This document shows positions 36,743 through 45,716 of a stretch of DNA of 64,000 bases, piece after piece. The stretch covers positions 118,028 through 182,027 of the forward strand of contig JAGAQJ010000050.1 in NCBI GenBank assembly GCA_017622845.1, given 5' to 3'. The stretch is from Lachnospiraceae bacterium (GTDB lineage Bacteria > Bacillota > Clostridia > Lachnospirales > Lachnospiraceae). The notes below the pieces were generated by a model. It was not told where the DNA came from. It ran no database searches and was given only the letters and a program-made list of their open reading frames with translations. Made by a program: the position numbers and the translations under genes. The first letter of the stretch is position 1, and the number at the start of each line of letters is the position of its first letter.

Positions 36743-37205
36743 AGCAGTTCAGCCTTATGAATTATTTTAACTGGGACGAAGGGCGGCAGTTCTATGCCGG
36801 TACAGGCGATTGGACTCCAAATGCGAATTTTCTAATGGGTGATGCTAAGCCTTCCAAACTGTCCGCGACCGGACTCTACGCGCCGTCCATGGACGCGTTT
36901 CGTCCTAAATCCGCGTCCGTGCGGATTTTCGCTAATGTATCGAATCACCCATAAGAAAATGTCAGCATTCTCCGCCAGCCTGTTCCGGCATAGGGCTGCC
37001 GCCCTTCTGTGTACTGACAACTGTTCCATTTTATGATTTCACTGAACAGAAAACGACAGATAGTATCCTGCAGGCTGCCCGGTGAAGAATGGTGATATTT
37101 CCTCATCGTATTAGGAAATTCCCATTCGGAACCAATGGCAGCCGGAAGGATACTATCTGCCGTTTTCGTCCGGATAAGAATGCATAAAGGGCTGAACTGT
37201 AACTT
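36743..37205. repeat. Large dispersed hairpin repeat (full copy, 37 kb)
   Basis: About 460 bases bounded by CAGCAGTTCAGCCTTATGAA and the inverted CATAAAGGGCTGAACTGTAA. Two long imperfect hairpins fill it. In the first, GGGCGGCAGTTCTATGCCGG (from 36780) pairs with sequence ending GGCATAGGGCTGCCGCCC (to 37013). In the second, GAAAACGACAGATAGTATCC (from 37046) pairs with GGATACTATCTGCCGTTTTC (to 37165). The whole element is the reverse complement, in outline, of the one at 60.74-61.15 kb. No transposase is encoded. Confidence 0.8.
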
Positions 37206-37327
37206 CCTATCTGCTGTTTCCTGTTCAGTGAAACTGTAAAATTGAACCGTTGCCCATACCCCCTGCAATGTTCCGAATTTCCTTGAACTTATGCCCATAT
37301 TCATGTAAAATGAAATATTATAATGTT

Positions 37328-37381
37328 AGGGTCAAAAGGTATGTTGACATGCAAGCATGCCAAACATGACCTTTTGACCCT
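37328..37381. repeat. 54-base hairpin upstream of the hybrid kinase gene
   Basis: AGGGTCAAAAGGT (37328-37340) and ACCTTTTGACCCT (37369-37381) are perfect inverted repeats, and the interior (ATGTT, CATGC, GCATG) continues the stem. It is not followed by a T-run. It ends 46 bases before the kinase start and may be a leader structure or a short palindromic repeat. Confidence 0.6.
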
Positions 37382-37427
37382 GATATCATTTTATATGTCA
37401 GAATGCAGAATTTGTCCGGAGGTGGGA

Positions 37428-39599
37428 ATGAACAGTAAGAAAAAAAGAGCAGTGATGGTTCTTGCAGTCCTTGGCGTGTTAGTTATCGTTGCGGCGGTTT
37501 CCGTTTTTTATATGAACCTTCTGAATAAAAGCGTTGCAAACAATACCTATGAGGTCATCAGAGAGCTGGCAGAACACGATCAGAAAACGATTCAATCCCA
37601 TGTGGAAACGACATGGGACAGCCTGTCGTATATGGAGGGGCAGTTATTGAGCTATCAATGCCAGACCATTGAGCAGGTACAGGCTTACATGAATGTGGAG
37701 TGCGCCAACAGTGTCTTTTCAGAGCTGTACCTGATCGCAGAAGACGGCAGGGTCTATACGGATAAATACGTTGTCTACAATTCTACTGACAACAGCCCGG
37801 GCAGCCGGTTTGATTTGCTGCCGTATTTTGAAAATGACAGCGAGCACATCGTCGTACGCTTTGATGATAAGGTGACGGGAGCAGGCATTGGAAAAGAATA
37901 TATCCTGTATGGAATCCGTCTTGACAATTTTGAGACCGAAGGCATACAGATGCATGCTTTGGCAGGTCTGTGCTCGACCAACATTATCCAGGATGAGCTG
38001 GTGCTCAACAGCTTTGTGCGGGATGGCGTCAGCAGAGGCTACAGCGCCGTGATTGATAGGAACGGCAATTATCTTGTGAATACAGACAAGAGCATTTATC
38101 TGAATCAAAGCGATAATTTCTTTGACAGAATTAACCGCGGTCAGCAAACCGATTTGAAAAGCGCCGAAGTTGCCGGAAAAATGCAGCAGCAGGAAATTTT
38201 CAGCTTTTATTATACGCGGAAGGAAGGCAGCCGGCGTCTGGTTTATATGATGCCCTTTGAAAGAGATGATATTGACTGGTATTTTCTGATGTCGGTTGAT
38301 GATGTCGTTTTTACGGAACAGAGCAGGGAATTTTTTTGGATGAGCATTGTCATGCTTGGTATTATTCTGCTTGTCGTTGTCGGACTTTTGTGTTTGGTCA
38401 TGCTGGCAGAGCGCAAAACGCTGTCTGCAAAGGCAGATGCAAAAGCACGCAGTGAATTTCTTGCAAACATGAGTCATGAAATCCGCACGCCGCTCAACGG
38501 CGTTATCGGTCTGATACAGCTCATGGAACGGGATTTTGACAGCGAAGATGCAAGGGAGCTTGTACGGGAGCGGCTTACCAAGTCCCGTACGACTGCCAAT
38601 TACCTCTTGTCACTGGTCAATGATATCCTGGATGTGAGCAAGCTGCAGGCCGGAAAAGTAGACCTTGTAAATGAAGCGCTCTCACTGGAGCTTTTGATTG
38701 ATGCCATCTGGTCCATGCAGCGCAGTAACATTGAGAGCCGGGGCGTGGAATTTATCGTCAAAAAGGAGCTTATCGCGCCATGGATTATCGGTGATGAGGT
38801 TCGCATCAAGCAGATACTAATGAATATTGTGGGAAATGCTGCCAAATTTACTCCTGCAGGCGGAAGCATCACATTAACTGTTTCTCAGAGGCAGGAAGAC
38901 GCGGAGCATATCACGACGATATTTACCTGTAAAGATACCGGCTGCGGCATGAGTGAAGAATTTCTGGCTCATATCTGGGAGAGCTTTACCCAGGAACGTA
39001 ATAAAATTTCAGACAGTGTAAAGGGAACCGGCTTAGGACTTGCCATCAGCAAACTGCTGGCAGATGCCATGGGCGGTAAGATTACCGTCGACAGCGAGCT
39101 TGGAAAGGGAAGCACTTTTTCCGTGGAAATTCCTTCACAGCTTGCAAAATCAATCCCTGATTTTGCCCGGCCTGCAGACAAACCGGATGAAGCAGGAGCC
39201 TCGAAAAAAGACAAGCCGCTTAAGATTCTGGCTGTAGAGGATAATGAGCTGAATGCTGAGATTTTAATTGATATTCTCGAGAATGAGGGGATTGATGTAA
39301 TTCATGCGGAGAACGGCCAGATTGCTGTCGAGCGTTTTTGTGCGTCTGCGGTCAATGAAATCGATGCAATCCTGATGGATATGCAGATGCCTGTCATGGA
39401 CGGCTGCACGGCAACTGCAAAAATCCGCCGGCTTGACAGACCGGATGCCAAAACGGTTCCGATATTTGCCTGTACGGCAAATACCTTTAAGGAGGACAGA
39501 GAACGGGCTGTGGAAAGCGGCATGAGTGATTTCCTTACCAAGCCGATTGATATCAAGGCTCTTTTCCGTACATTGGCGGAATGGGAGATACATATTTAA
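37428..39599 (+). CDS. Hybrid sensor histidine kinase with extracellular sensor and C-terminal receiver
   Basis: A 723-residue membrane kinase. GGAGGTGGGA directly before this ATG sets the start; an upstream in-frame extension lacks support and overlaps a hairpin. Layout: TM helix about 7-29, extracellular dCache-like sensor to about 305, second TM (WMSIVMLGIILLVVVGLLCL), then HisKA with the phospho-histidine in ANMSHEIRTPLNGVIGL. The HATPase has NIVGNAAKFT, CKDTGCGMS and KGTGLGLAI, and a receiver has ILMDMQMPVMDG and Asp as acceptor. No HPt or response regulator gene adjoins; the HPt at 18.8 kb is one possible partner. The next gene, 44 bases on, encodes a lipoprotein that could bind the signal. 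Confidence 0.92.
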   Translation: MNSKKKRAVMVLAVLGVLVIVAAVSVFYMNLLNKSVANNTYEVIRELAEHDQKTIQSHVETTWDSLSYMEGQLLSYQCQTIEQVQAYMNVECANSVFSELYLIAEDGRVYTDKYVVYNSTDNSPGSRFDLLPYFENDSEHIVVRFDDKVTGAGIGKEYILYGIRLDNFETEGIQMHALAGLCSTNIIQDELVLNSFVRDGVSRGYSAVIDRNGNYLVNTDKSIYLNQSDNFFDRINRGQQTDLKSAEVAGKMQQQEIFSFYYTRKEGSRRLVYMMPFERDDIDWYFLMSVDDVVFTEQSREFFWMSIVMLGIILLVVVGLLCLVMLAERKTLSAKADAKARSEFLANMSHEIRTPLNGVIGLIQLMERDFDSEDARELVRERLTKSRTTANYLLSLVNDILDVSKLQAGKVDLVNEALSLELLIDAIWSMQRSNIESRGVEFIVKKELIAPWIIGDEVRIKQILMNIVGNAAKFTPAGGSITLTVSQRQEDAEHITTIFTCKDTGCGMSEEFLAHIWESFTQERNKISDSVKGTGLGLAISKLLADAMGGKITVDSELGKGSTFSVEIPSQLAKSIPDFARPADKPDEAGASKKDKPLKILAVEDNELNAEILIDILENEGIDVIHAENGQIAVERFCASAVNEIDAILMDMQMPVMDGCTATAKIRRLDRPDAKTVPIFACTANTFKEDRERAVESGMSDFLTKPIDIKALFRTLAEWEIHI

Positions 39600-39643
39600 A
39601 GATTTATATTGAAGGAATTATACGAAAGAAGGAAATGAAATTG

Positions 39644-40975
39644 ATGAAGAAAAAAACAAGATTCACACTTCTGACCACGATTCTGTCGGTCATTCTGCTT
39701 TCCGGCTGTTCCAATGCTGCCCAGCCGGAAAAGGAAGCAGTAACGCTGCTTATCAAAGTGCCTGTACAGGAAATGAACTGTGTCACCAATGCGGAAATCG
39801 ACTGCTCCGAGGCATTTTTGAGGAAAGCAGGAGAAGCCTTTACTGCCTGGTATGACAAAGCTGATGTCACAATCAACCTGCAGGTATTTGCCTTTACAGA
39901 TGAAAAAGCGGCGGTTCCTGATTGCTTTGATACGGAGGAGGCAGCGGATATTCTCTATGAAGGCTATTTTAATATGGCATCCTATATTCATACGGGCAGA
40001 GTCGTTCCGCTTGACGACATCATTACAGAGGAAATGCGCAGTGATATCGACGACTCTATGTGGCAGATGAGCATGATTGACGGAAAGACTTATATGATGC
40101 CCTATCTCAACCTGCAGAATATTTTGATTTATAACAAAGCGCTGTTCCGTGAATGCGGTCTTGAGCAGTACTTTGGCGAGGGCAGAGAGATTCAGAACTG
40201 GACAATCGGGGAATGGACAGACATTCTGGATACGCTTGCCGCCAGGCTTCCGGAGAATATCTATCCCATGATGATGTATGCCGGAAACAACCAGGGCGAC
40301 ACGCATACCATGTCCCGTCTCAGAGCCTTTGGGGGAAATCCTTTTGACGAAAACGGGAATTTTGATTTCGAAGATGAAAAAATCATTCAGGCATTGGCAT
40401 GGATGCAGGAAGGCGTTGAGCGAGGCTGGTATCCGCCACATGCCGAGAATCTTGAAATGAAAAACTGCAGTGAGCTGTTCAGCAATCAGCAGCTTGCCAT
40501 CTACAATTTTAACAATGCAAATACAACATTGTATCATGATATCGGACAATATGGCTTTGTCAATTATCCGGGCAATGTTGCCACGACATTTCCCACCGGA
40601 TTTGAGGTATTTGATAACGGGGATGAGACAAAGATTCAGACTGCCAAGGATTTCATACGCTTTATCTATGAGACAGACGAATTGCTGGAGCTTTCCGCCG
40701 GAACGATACCTGCAAGTAAAAGGGTGACGGAGAAATATGCAGACCGGATTGTCATGCTGGATGAATTTTCCGCAAACAGCGAACATGTGACAGACTTCAT
40801 GAACAACAGTCCGAATTGGCAGGGCAGTGATGATTCTGTGCGCAGCGTATTCTGGGTGCATATCTATGATTTGCTGCAGGGCACCGCCACGCCTGAGGAA
40901 TGTGCGGCTGCCCTCAATGCCGACTGCAATGCTGCTCTGGAAGCAGGAAGAAGGAACAGCCGTCTGCATGAATAA
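39644..40975 (+). CDS. Extracellular solute-binding lipoprotein (family 1), without adjacent permease
   Basis: A 443-residue binding protein, MKKKTRFTLLTTILSVILLS with lipobox LLSGCSN. Two in-frame ATGs compete (39635 and 39644); the AAGG upstream allows either, and the second gives the cleaner signal peptide. The mature part is of the carbohydrate-binding SBP type: GRVVPLDDIITEEMRSDID, then MIDGKTYMMPYLNLQNILIY, NKALFRECGLEQYF and FGGNPFDENGNFDFEDEKI. Normally such proteins serve a sugar ABC importer, but no permease or ATPase gene is near. Its position directly after a Cache-type hybrid kinase suggests it may present ligand to the kinase. This is inference. Confidence 0.82.
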   Translation: MKKKTRFTLLTTILSVILLSGCSNAAQPEKEAVTLLIKVPVQEMNCVTNAEIDCSEAFLRKAGEAFTAWYDKADVTINLQVFAFTDEKAAVPDCFDTEEAADILYEGYFNMASYIHTGRVVPLDDIITEEMRSDIDDSMWQMSMIDGKTYMMPYLNLQNILIYNKALFRECGLEQYFGEGREIQNWTIGEWTDILDTLAARLPENIYPMMMYAGNNQGDTHTMSRLRAFGGNPFDENGNFDFEDEKIIQALAWMQEGVERGWYPPHAENLEMKNCSELFSNQQLAIYNFNNANTTLYHDIGQYGFVNYPGNVATTFPTGFEVFDNGDETKIQTAKDFIRFIYETDELLELSAGTIPASKRVTEKYADRIVMLDEFSANSEHVTDFMNNSPNWQGSDDSVRSVFWVHIYDLLQGTATPEECAAALNADCNAALEAGRRNSRLHE

Positions 40976-41008
40976 AACTGCTTTTAACGCACGACTTAGG
41001 AGGAATTT

Positions 41009-42319
41009 ATGTTAAGGAACAAAGATATTCTGGAGCTGAAAAGACGCTTTAAGAAAGAAGCCTGCACCATTACAAAAATGTGCGGCTGCTACGTTGATGC
41101 CAATAAAAATAAAATCGTAGAGCTGAATGAAACCTTCTTAAATCTGGAGGACGAGGAATTTTATAAGTACCTTGAAATTGCCAAAAAAACGCTCTCCGGT
41201 ACAATCGGCAACAATTTGCTGGAGCTGAGCTTCGCTCCCGGAGAGGAAGAGGCAGGCGGAAAACAGCAGTATTTGCTTGGTCTGCGTGAAAGCGGACTCA
41301 AAAACCCCGATTTGCTTGAACATTTGTACGATATGATTATTGAGCATTATGATTATGTGGGAAATTACCTGATTCTCGTCTTTCATGATGCCTATGATGT
41401 CATCACCAAGACAAATGATGACCTCAAATTAGACGAATCCGAGGAGGTCTTTACCTATCTGCTGTGTGCTATCTGTCCGGTCAACCTTTCGAAGCCCGGA
41501 CTTGGCTACCGCGCTGATGAGAACCGCATCGGTGTCCGTATACAGGACTGGGTTGTCGGTGTTCCCGATGCAGGCTTCCTGTTCCCTTCGTTTATCGAGC
41601 GCTCCGCGGATATCCACTCTCTCACTTACTATGTCAGGGATGCCAAGGACTCGCACAAGGATTTTGTTGAGGCGGCGCTTGGCTGCGGCGCGAAGAGGAC
41701 TGCGACTGAGGAACAGAACACCTTTCACAGCATTGTAAAAACTGCCATTGCTCCAATCATTGAAAACAGCGACGAGCTGCTGCTTATCATGCAGGAAAAG
41801 CTAGGCGACCTTGCCGAGGAGCATGAGGCTGCCATGGAGGATTTGGTGCTTGTGGAGCCGGAAGAATTTACGCTTACTGCACAAATCATAAAAGATGTAT
41901 TGTCAGACAGCGACCTTCCCGATGCTGCTGTTGCGCAGATACAAGACCATTTCACAGAGGAGTTTCGTGACATGCCTCCGGCAGTTAAAAATCTTGTAAA
42001 CGAAAAGGCAATTGAGAAAAACAATAAGGAAAAAAAGGAACTCAGGCTTCTTGAGGAGGTTGCAAATTTAAAACAGGAGCTTAAAAATACGAAACAGGAA
42101 AATGAGGAAAAAACAGAACAGATAGAAACGCTTGTGAAAATGGAAGCGCCTGTCGACCCGGAAGAAGCGAAAAACTGGGCAGAAGTATTTCTGCGCATGA
42201 AGCCCGACAAAGCAGAGCAAATCAAATACCAGACAATTGACGGTCAAAGATACCTCATGATTCCAGTGGAACAAGACGAACGCGTTAATTTAAACGGCGT
42301 TGAGCAAAAGATTGATTAA
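41009..42319 (+). CDS. DUF4317 family protein
   Basis: A 436-residue cytoplasmic protein of a family found widely in Lachnospiraceae and related Clostridia. MLRNKDILELKRRFKKEACT and ITKMCGCYVDANKNKIVELN at the N-terminus are the characteristic start; the C-terminal third is a coiled coil (EKNNKEKKELRLLEEVANLK). The function is unknown. A GGAGG precedes the ATG. It follows the binding-protein gene by 33 bases and precedes the Gly/Ser/His-rich membrane protein by 15, so four genes here are probably one operon. Confidence 0.85.
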   Translation: MLRNKDILELKRRFKKEACTITKMCGCYVDANKNKIVELNETFLNLEDEEFYKYLEIAKKTLSGTIGNNLLELSFAPGEEEAGGKQQYLLGLRESGLKNPDLLEHLYDMIIEHYDYVGNYLILVFHDAYDVITKTNDDLKLDESEEVFTYLLCAICPVNLSKPGLGYRADENRIGVRIQDWVVGVPDAGFLFPSFIERSADIHSLTYYVRDAKDSHKDFVEAALGCGAKRTATEEQNTFHSIVKTAIAPIIENSDELLLIMQEKLGDLAEEHEAAMEDLVLVEPEEFTLTAQIIKDVLSDSDLPDAAVAQIQDHFTEEFRDMPPAVKNLVNEKAIEKNNKEKKELRLLEEVANLKQELKNTKQENEEKTEQIETLVKMEAPVDPEEAKNWAEVFLRMKPDKAEQIKYQTIDGQRYLMIPVEQDERVNLNGVEQKID

Positions 42320-42334
42320 AAGGAGGATTTATCA

Positions 42335-43456
42335 ATGGGCAGAGCAGGTTCCGGCGGCGGACATTCATCAAGCCGCCGTTCATCAGGCGGTCACTCATCA
42401 TCGCGCAGTTCAGGAGGCCACCGCGTAGGAAGCAGCAGCCACAGCAGGGCAGGAAGCGCACGCAGTTCATCACACCATTCAGGCTCGCATTATGGCAGTT
42501 CCTTTTCTCATGGAGGACCGGGAATGCCTCCACCACCGCCAAGATACGGCGGACCGGGAATGCCTCCGCCACCGCCATACGGAAGAAGAAAATACTATCG
42601 TACCGGAAGATATCATAACAGGAGTTATCGTACTTACGGAAGCGGCGCATTCTCCAAACTATTCTCATATTTTATGATTTTTATGGTATGTGCAGTCATC
42701 CTGGGGATTTTCGGCGCAATGCGGTCAGCCAACGGACATTCAGGCGGTTCTTCAATTCCTGCAAGCACGATAAACCGCGAAAAGCTTGACTCCGGATTAT
42801 CCTTTGACAGTAATTGCATTGTCGATGAGCTTGACTGGTTTGACTCTGTGTCAAAGGCCGGAACAAGACTCAGGACCTTTTACGACAAGACAGGGGTTCA
42901 GCCGTATATTGTATTGTTACAGTATAATCCTGCTCTTACCACAGACGAGCAGAAAGAGGAATATGCTTTGGAATATTATGATAATTACATTGACAACGAA
43001 GCAACCTTCCTCTATATGTACTTTGCGGAGCAGGAGCAGGACAATGATGTGGGTTATATGTGCTATGTTAACGGTAAACAGGTAAATGCTGTGATGGACG
43101 CAGAGGCGGTTGACATTTTCTGGGGATATATTGACAAATACTGGTACTCGGATATGTCCACAGATGAGCTGTTTGAAAAGGCATTTACCAAGACAGCAGA
43201 GACGATTATGGCAAAACCAAGGACTTCGGCAGACATTCTATTTGTTTTGGCAGTGGGTGTTGTCATTATCGGCATTATCATTGCTGTGATTGCTGCCATG
43301 AACACCAGGCGGAGGCATGAGCGCGAAAGGGCTGAGGAGACACAGCGAATCTTAAACACGCCGCTTCCGAATCCGTTAAGTTCGCCGGCAAGTACTGCAT
43401 CAGCCTCTCAGACGAGTTCTAATGCTGTATCAGATGACGTAAATTCCTCAAAATAA
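42335..43456 (+). CDS. Membrane protein with Gly/Ser/His/Arg-rich N-terminus and MPPPPP repeats
   Basis: A 373-residue protein I cannot assign. Residues 1-60 are almost entirely Gly, Ser, His and Arg. Then GGPGMPPPPP occurs twice (residues about 60-82), followed by a basic Tyr/Arg tract (YGRRKYYRTGRYHNRSYRTY). A transmembrane helix lies at about 108-128 (LFSYFMIFMVCAVILGIFGA), a globular acidic domain at about 145-295 (YDKTGVQPYIVLLQYNPALT; YALEYYDNYIDNEATFLYMY) resembles TPM-like domains, and a second helix follows at 302-322. The tail is Ser/Ala-rich. The two-helix topology would put the globular domain on one side and both low-complexity ends on the other. A strong AAGGAGG precedes the ATG. 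It is the last gene before a terminator and is linked to a DUF4317 gene. Confidence 0.75.
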   Translation: MGRAGSGGGHSSSRRSSGGHSSSRSSGGHRVGSSSHSRAGSARSSSHHSGSHYGSSFSHGGPGMPPPPPRYGGPGMPPPPPYGRRKYYRTGRYHNRSYRTYGSGAFSKLFSYFMIFMVCAVILGIFGAMRSANGHSGGSSIPASTINREKLDSGLSFDSNCIVDELDWFDSVSKAGTRLRTFYDKTGVQPYIVLLQYNPALTTDEQKEEYALEYYDNYIDNEATFLYMYFAEQEQDNDVGYMCYVNGKQVNAVMDAEAVDIFWGYIDKYWYSDMSTDELFEKAFTKTAETIMAKPRTSADILFVLAVGVVIIGIIIAVIAAMNTRRRHERERAEETQRILNTPLPNPLSSPASTASASQTSSNAVSDDVNSSK

Positions 43457-43491
43457 ATATCAAACATAAGAAACCATATCGGAATATCAAT

Positions 43492-43530
43492 AAAAAAGCC
43501 TCAACGCAACAAGCTGCGTCGAGGCTTTTT
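43492..43530. terminator. Bidirectional terminator after the Gly/Ser-rich protein gene
   Basis: AAAAAGCCTC-ACGCA pairs with TGCGT-GAGGCTTTTT around ACAAGC. It serves the plus-strand four-gene operon and the convergent alpha/beta hydrolase gene. Confidence 0.9.
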
Positions 43531-43603
43531 ATGATACTAATTACAGATACCGCTAAGCAGGGCATACAGATTGCGGGAGTGTATTTCCAAACACAATATC
43601 ACT

Positions 43604-44665
43604 TTATTTCTCTATCGCCTGCAAATAAAACTCCACAAAACCTGCAAACAGTTCTTCATCCAGCTTCGAATTGAGATTTTTGTCAAGCGCCGCATACCAT
43701 TGCTCATTGATTTCATCAGGAATATCTCCGTCATACGATTTGCTCAGCATATCATATTCTTCGTTCATTTTCTCTATATAATTCAGACGTTCCTCGCTCT
43801 GATCCATCATCAGATCGCCGTGGTCCCGGTTTTCCAAAACTACAAACTGAACATTCGGACTTGTAATTTTGTCCCGGTTGGCATAGATGCAAGGTCCGTC
43901 ATAGCCCACAAAGTCATCTAAATCGCCTTGAACAATGAGCACTGCCGTATCCTCCGCATGGTTGATTCCGTCCACTGCTGTCACATTTACCTTATCGCCG
44001 AATGTGAGATACTGCATCATCCACATAAACGGATACTCTGCATAAACAAACGCTCCCAGAATGCTTTTGCCTACATAGGTCATCTCCTGCATACAGCTAT
44101 TGTACCCTGACAGACTAATCACTGCCGCAATATCATGATCATAATTCAGTACAGCCGTCGTCGCATATCCGCCCCAGCTATGCCCGTACAAACAAACCGG
44201 AAGTCCGTCAAAGACCGGATTCTGCTCCACATATGTCAGTGCATTGTCCAAATCAATCGCAGACTGCGCAAGTCCCCTGCAACTATCCCCCGTCGATGCA
44301 CCACTGCCTGTATTATCATATGCAAACACCATGAAACCGTTGTCCACAAAATACTTTGTCTCGCTGATATACTTTTCTGAAAATCCTCCAAGCCCGTGCG
44401 AAATCACCACAAGTCCCTGTGATGTATTGTTTTTCCCGTAAATATATCCGGTCAGTGTCTCTTTCCCCGACGGAAAAGTCACTGTTTCCCTGTCAAAATC
44501 GTCAAAATCCGCCCACCGCAGATAAGCGGAAAACGACTCAGGTTCCCTTCTGTGAAAATATTGATTAAAAAAATAATTTATCAGGCAAACAGAACCAATG
44601 ACATAAACAGCCAATACAATACCTGCCGCAATCAAGATAAGCCTTCTCCTTTTTCTGGTTTTCAT
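43604..44665 (-). CDS. Alpha/beta hydrolase with N-terminal membrane anchor
   Basis: A 353-residue protein. A basic start (MKTRKRRRL) and one helix (residues 9-32) anchor it to the membrane with the enzyme outside. The alpha/beta hydrolase core shows VISHGLGGFSEKY (oxyanion region), the nucleophile elbow LYGHSWGGYATT with Ser, then LIVQGDLDDFV for the acid and ENRDHGDL for the histidine. It is probably an esterase or peptidase; the substrate is unknown. AAAGGAG precedes the ATG. Confidence 0.85.
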   Translation of the reverse strand: MKTRKRRRLILIAAGIVLAVYVIGSVCLINYFFNQYFHRREPESFSAYLRWADFDDFDRETVTFPSGKETLTGYIYGKNNTSQGLVVISHGLGGFSEKYISETKYFVDNGFMVFAYDNTGSGASTGDSCRGLAQSAIDLDNALTYVEQNPVFDGLPVCLYGHSWGGYATTAVLNYDHDIAAVISLSGYNSCMQEMTYVGKSILGAFVYAEYPFMWMMQYLTFGDKVNVTAVDGINHAEDTAVLIVQGDLDDFVGYDGPCIYANRDKITSPNVQFVVLENRDHGDLMMDQSEERLNYIEKMNEEYDMLSKSYDGDIPDEINEQWYAALDKNLNSKLDEELFAGFVEFYLQAIEK

Positions 44666-44807
44666 ATATCTGAATACTCCTTTTTCTCAATGTATCTCCG
44701 AATATTTTTGTAATTTCGTACCAAAAAATGCAACAGCTTCGTTCCTTCATAATTACTCCGGTATCTTTGATACCTTTCATAAACAGCAGCGCTGCTCTTT
44801 TCCTCTC

Positions 44808-45296
44808 TTATTCGTACACCTTCGTCACCACATTTGTCAGCTTATCCCCATGATACTCCATTTTCATAGAAAACATGCCCTTATTTTCCAATAAGAGCTT
44901 CAAAAAAAGCATGTCGCCCTCCCACAGATTCAGCTCAGGAATCTGCGCCTTCGGAATCCATTGAAGCGTACCTTCAGTACATGCCTTTATTGCCTTTTCA
45001 TCAACTGTCCCGTCAAAGCCGTCCGCCGTATATACAAACATATATTCGAATCCCCAGTCATCCAACAGGAATGTAATAATTCCTCTCAGACGATAGGAAG
45101 TCAGCACAAGCCCTGTCTCCTCCTTTACCTCGCGGAGCAGACATTCTTCCGGAGTTTCTCCCTCCTTAAAATGTCCGCCGACACCAATCCACTTGCCCTG
45201 ATTGATGTCATTTTGCTTCGATGTCCTGTGCAGCATCAGGTATTTGTCATCCTGCTCTATGTAGCATAAGGTTGTTAATATCTTACTGTCGTTCAT
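44808..45296 (-). CDS. NUDIX hydrolase
   Basis: A 162-residue protein, MNDSKILTTLCYIEQDDKYL and onward. A GGAG seven bases before this ATG selects it over one eight codons upstream. The Nudix box GGHFKEGETPEECLLREVKE followed by ETGL is complete. The wider sequence (LHRTSKQNDINQGKWIGVGG) matches the MutT/8-oxo-dGTP diphosphatase-like group common in Clostridia. It would hydrolyse a nucleoside diphosphate derivative in the cytoplasm. Confidence 0.9.
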   Translation of the reverse strand: MNDSKILTTLCYIEQDDKYLMLHRTSKQNDINQGKWIGVGGHFKEGETPEECLLREVKEETGLVLTSYRLRGIITFLLDDWGFEYMFVYTADGFDGTVDEKAIKACTEGTLQWIPKAQIPELNLWEGDMLFLKLLLENKGMFSMKMEYHGDKLTNVVTKVYE

Positions 45297-45380
45297 TTCT
45301 TTTCTCCATCCGTGTTTCATTAACCTTTTTCAGTATAGCGGATTTTCAGATGAATTACAAACCTTTTTCGCTTTCTGCCT

Positions 45381-45640
45381 TTAGATCACTGATTCCCCCG
45401 TATCCGTAATATATCTGACATTAAGGTGATATTCTGCAAATTCCTTTGTTTCTTCATTCACAATCTCTGTTGTCCATACTCCCCAGCTTTCCAGATATGC
45501 GGCAACGCTCAGCCTGTTGTCCTCATTCATGGCAGAGAGTGGTTCCACCACCTCCGCCGCTTCCATTCCCCTACACGCAAAAGGAATATCCTCAAATCCT
45601 ATCGGGACAGAAGCGACAAAGGTAACTGCCTTGATAAAAT
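45381..45640 (-). pseudogene. 5'-truncated gene fragment of unknown family
   Basis: The minus-strand frame is open and protein-like from about 45640 to a stop at 45381: AVTFVASVPIGFEDIPFACR, GMEAAEVVEPLSAMNEDNR, then LESWGVWTTEIVNEETKEFA. No ribosome site or sensible start lies at its upstream end, where the terminator of the Rpn gene begins. A short ORF from the internal ATG is possible but lacks a ribosome site. I do not recognise the family. Confidence 0.4.
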
Positions 45641-45687
45641 AGAAAAGGCAGCGAACTGTTTTTCCGTAGAAAATTCAGCTCACTGCC
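45636..45687 (-). terminator. Terminator of the Rpn-family gene
   Basis: On the minus strand GGCAGTGAGCTG pairs with CAGTTCGCTGCC (two wobble positions), followed by TTTTCTATTTT. It lies 30 bases after the stop at 45717. Confidence 0.7.
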
Positions 45688-45716
45688 CTGCTGTATTTGT
45701 TATTCAGTTGCTGCGA

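Noticed and set aside
36679-37304. Short ORFs on both strands at 36.7-37.3 kb
   Set aside because: They lie within the hairpin repeat and have no ribosome sites; their similarity to ORFs at 60.8 kb reflects the repeated DNA.
39596-40969. 457-residue minus-strand ORF
   Set aside because: It is the exact antisense of the binding lipoprotein gene, which has a signal peptide, lipobox and family motifs.
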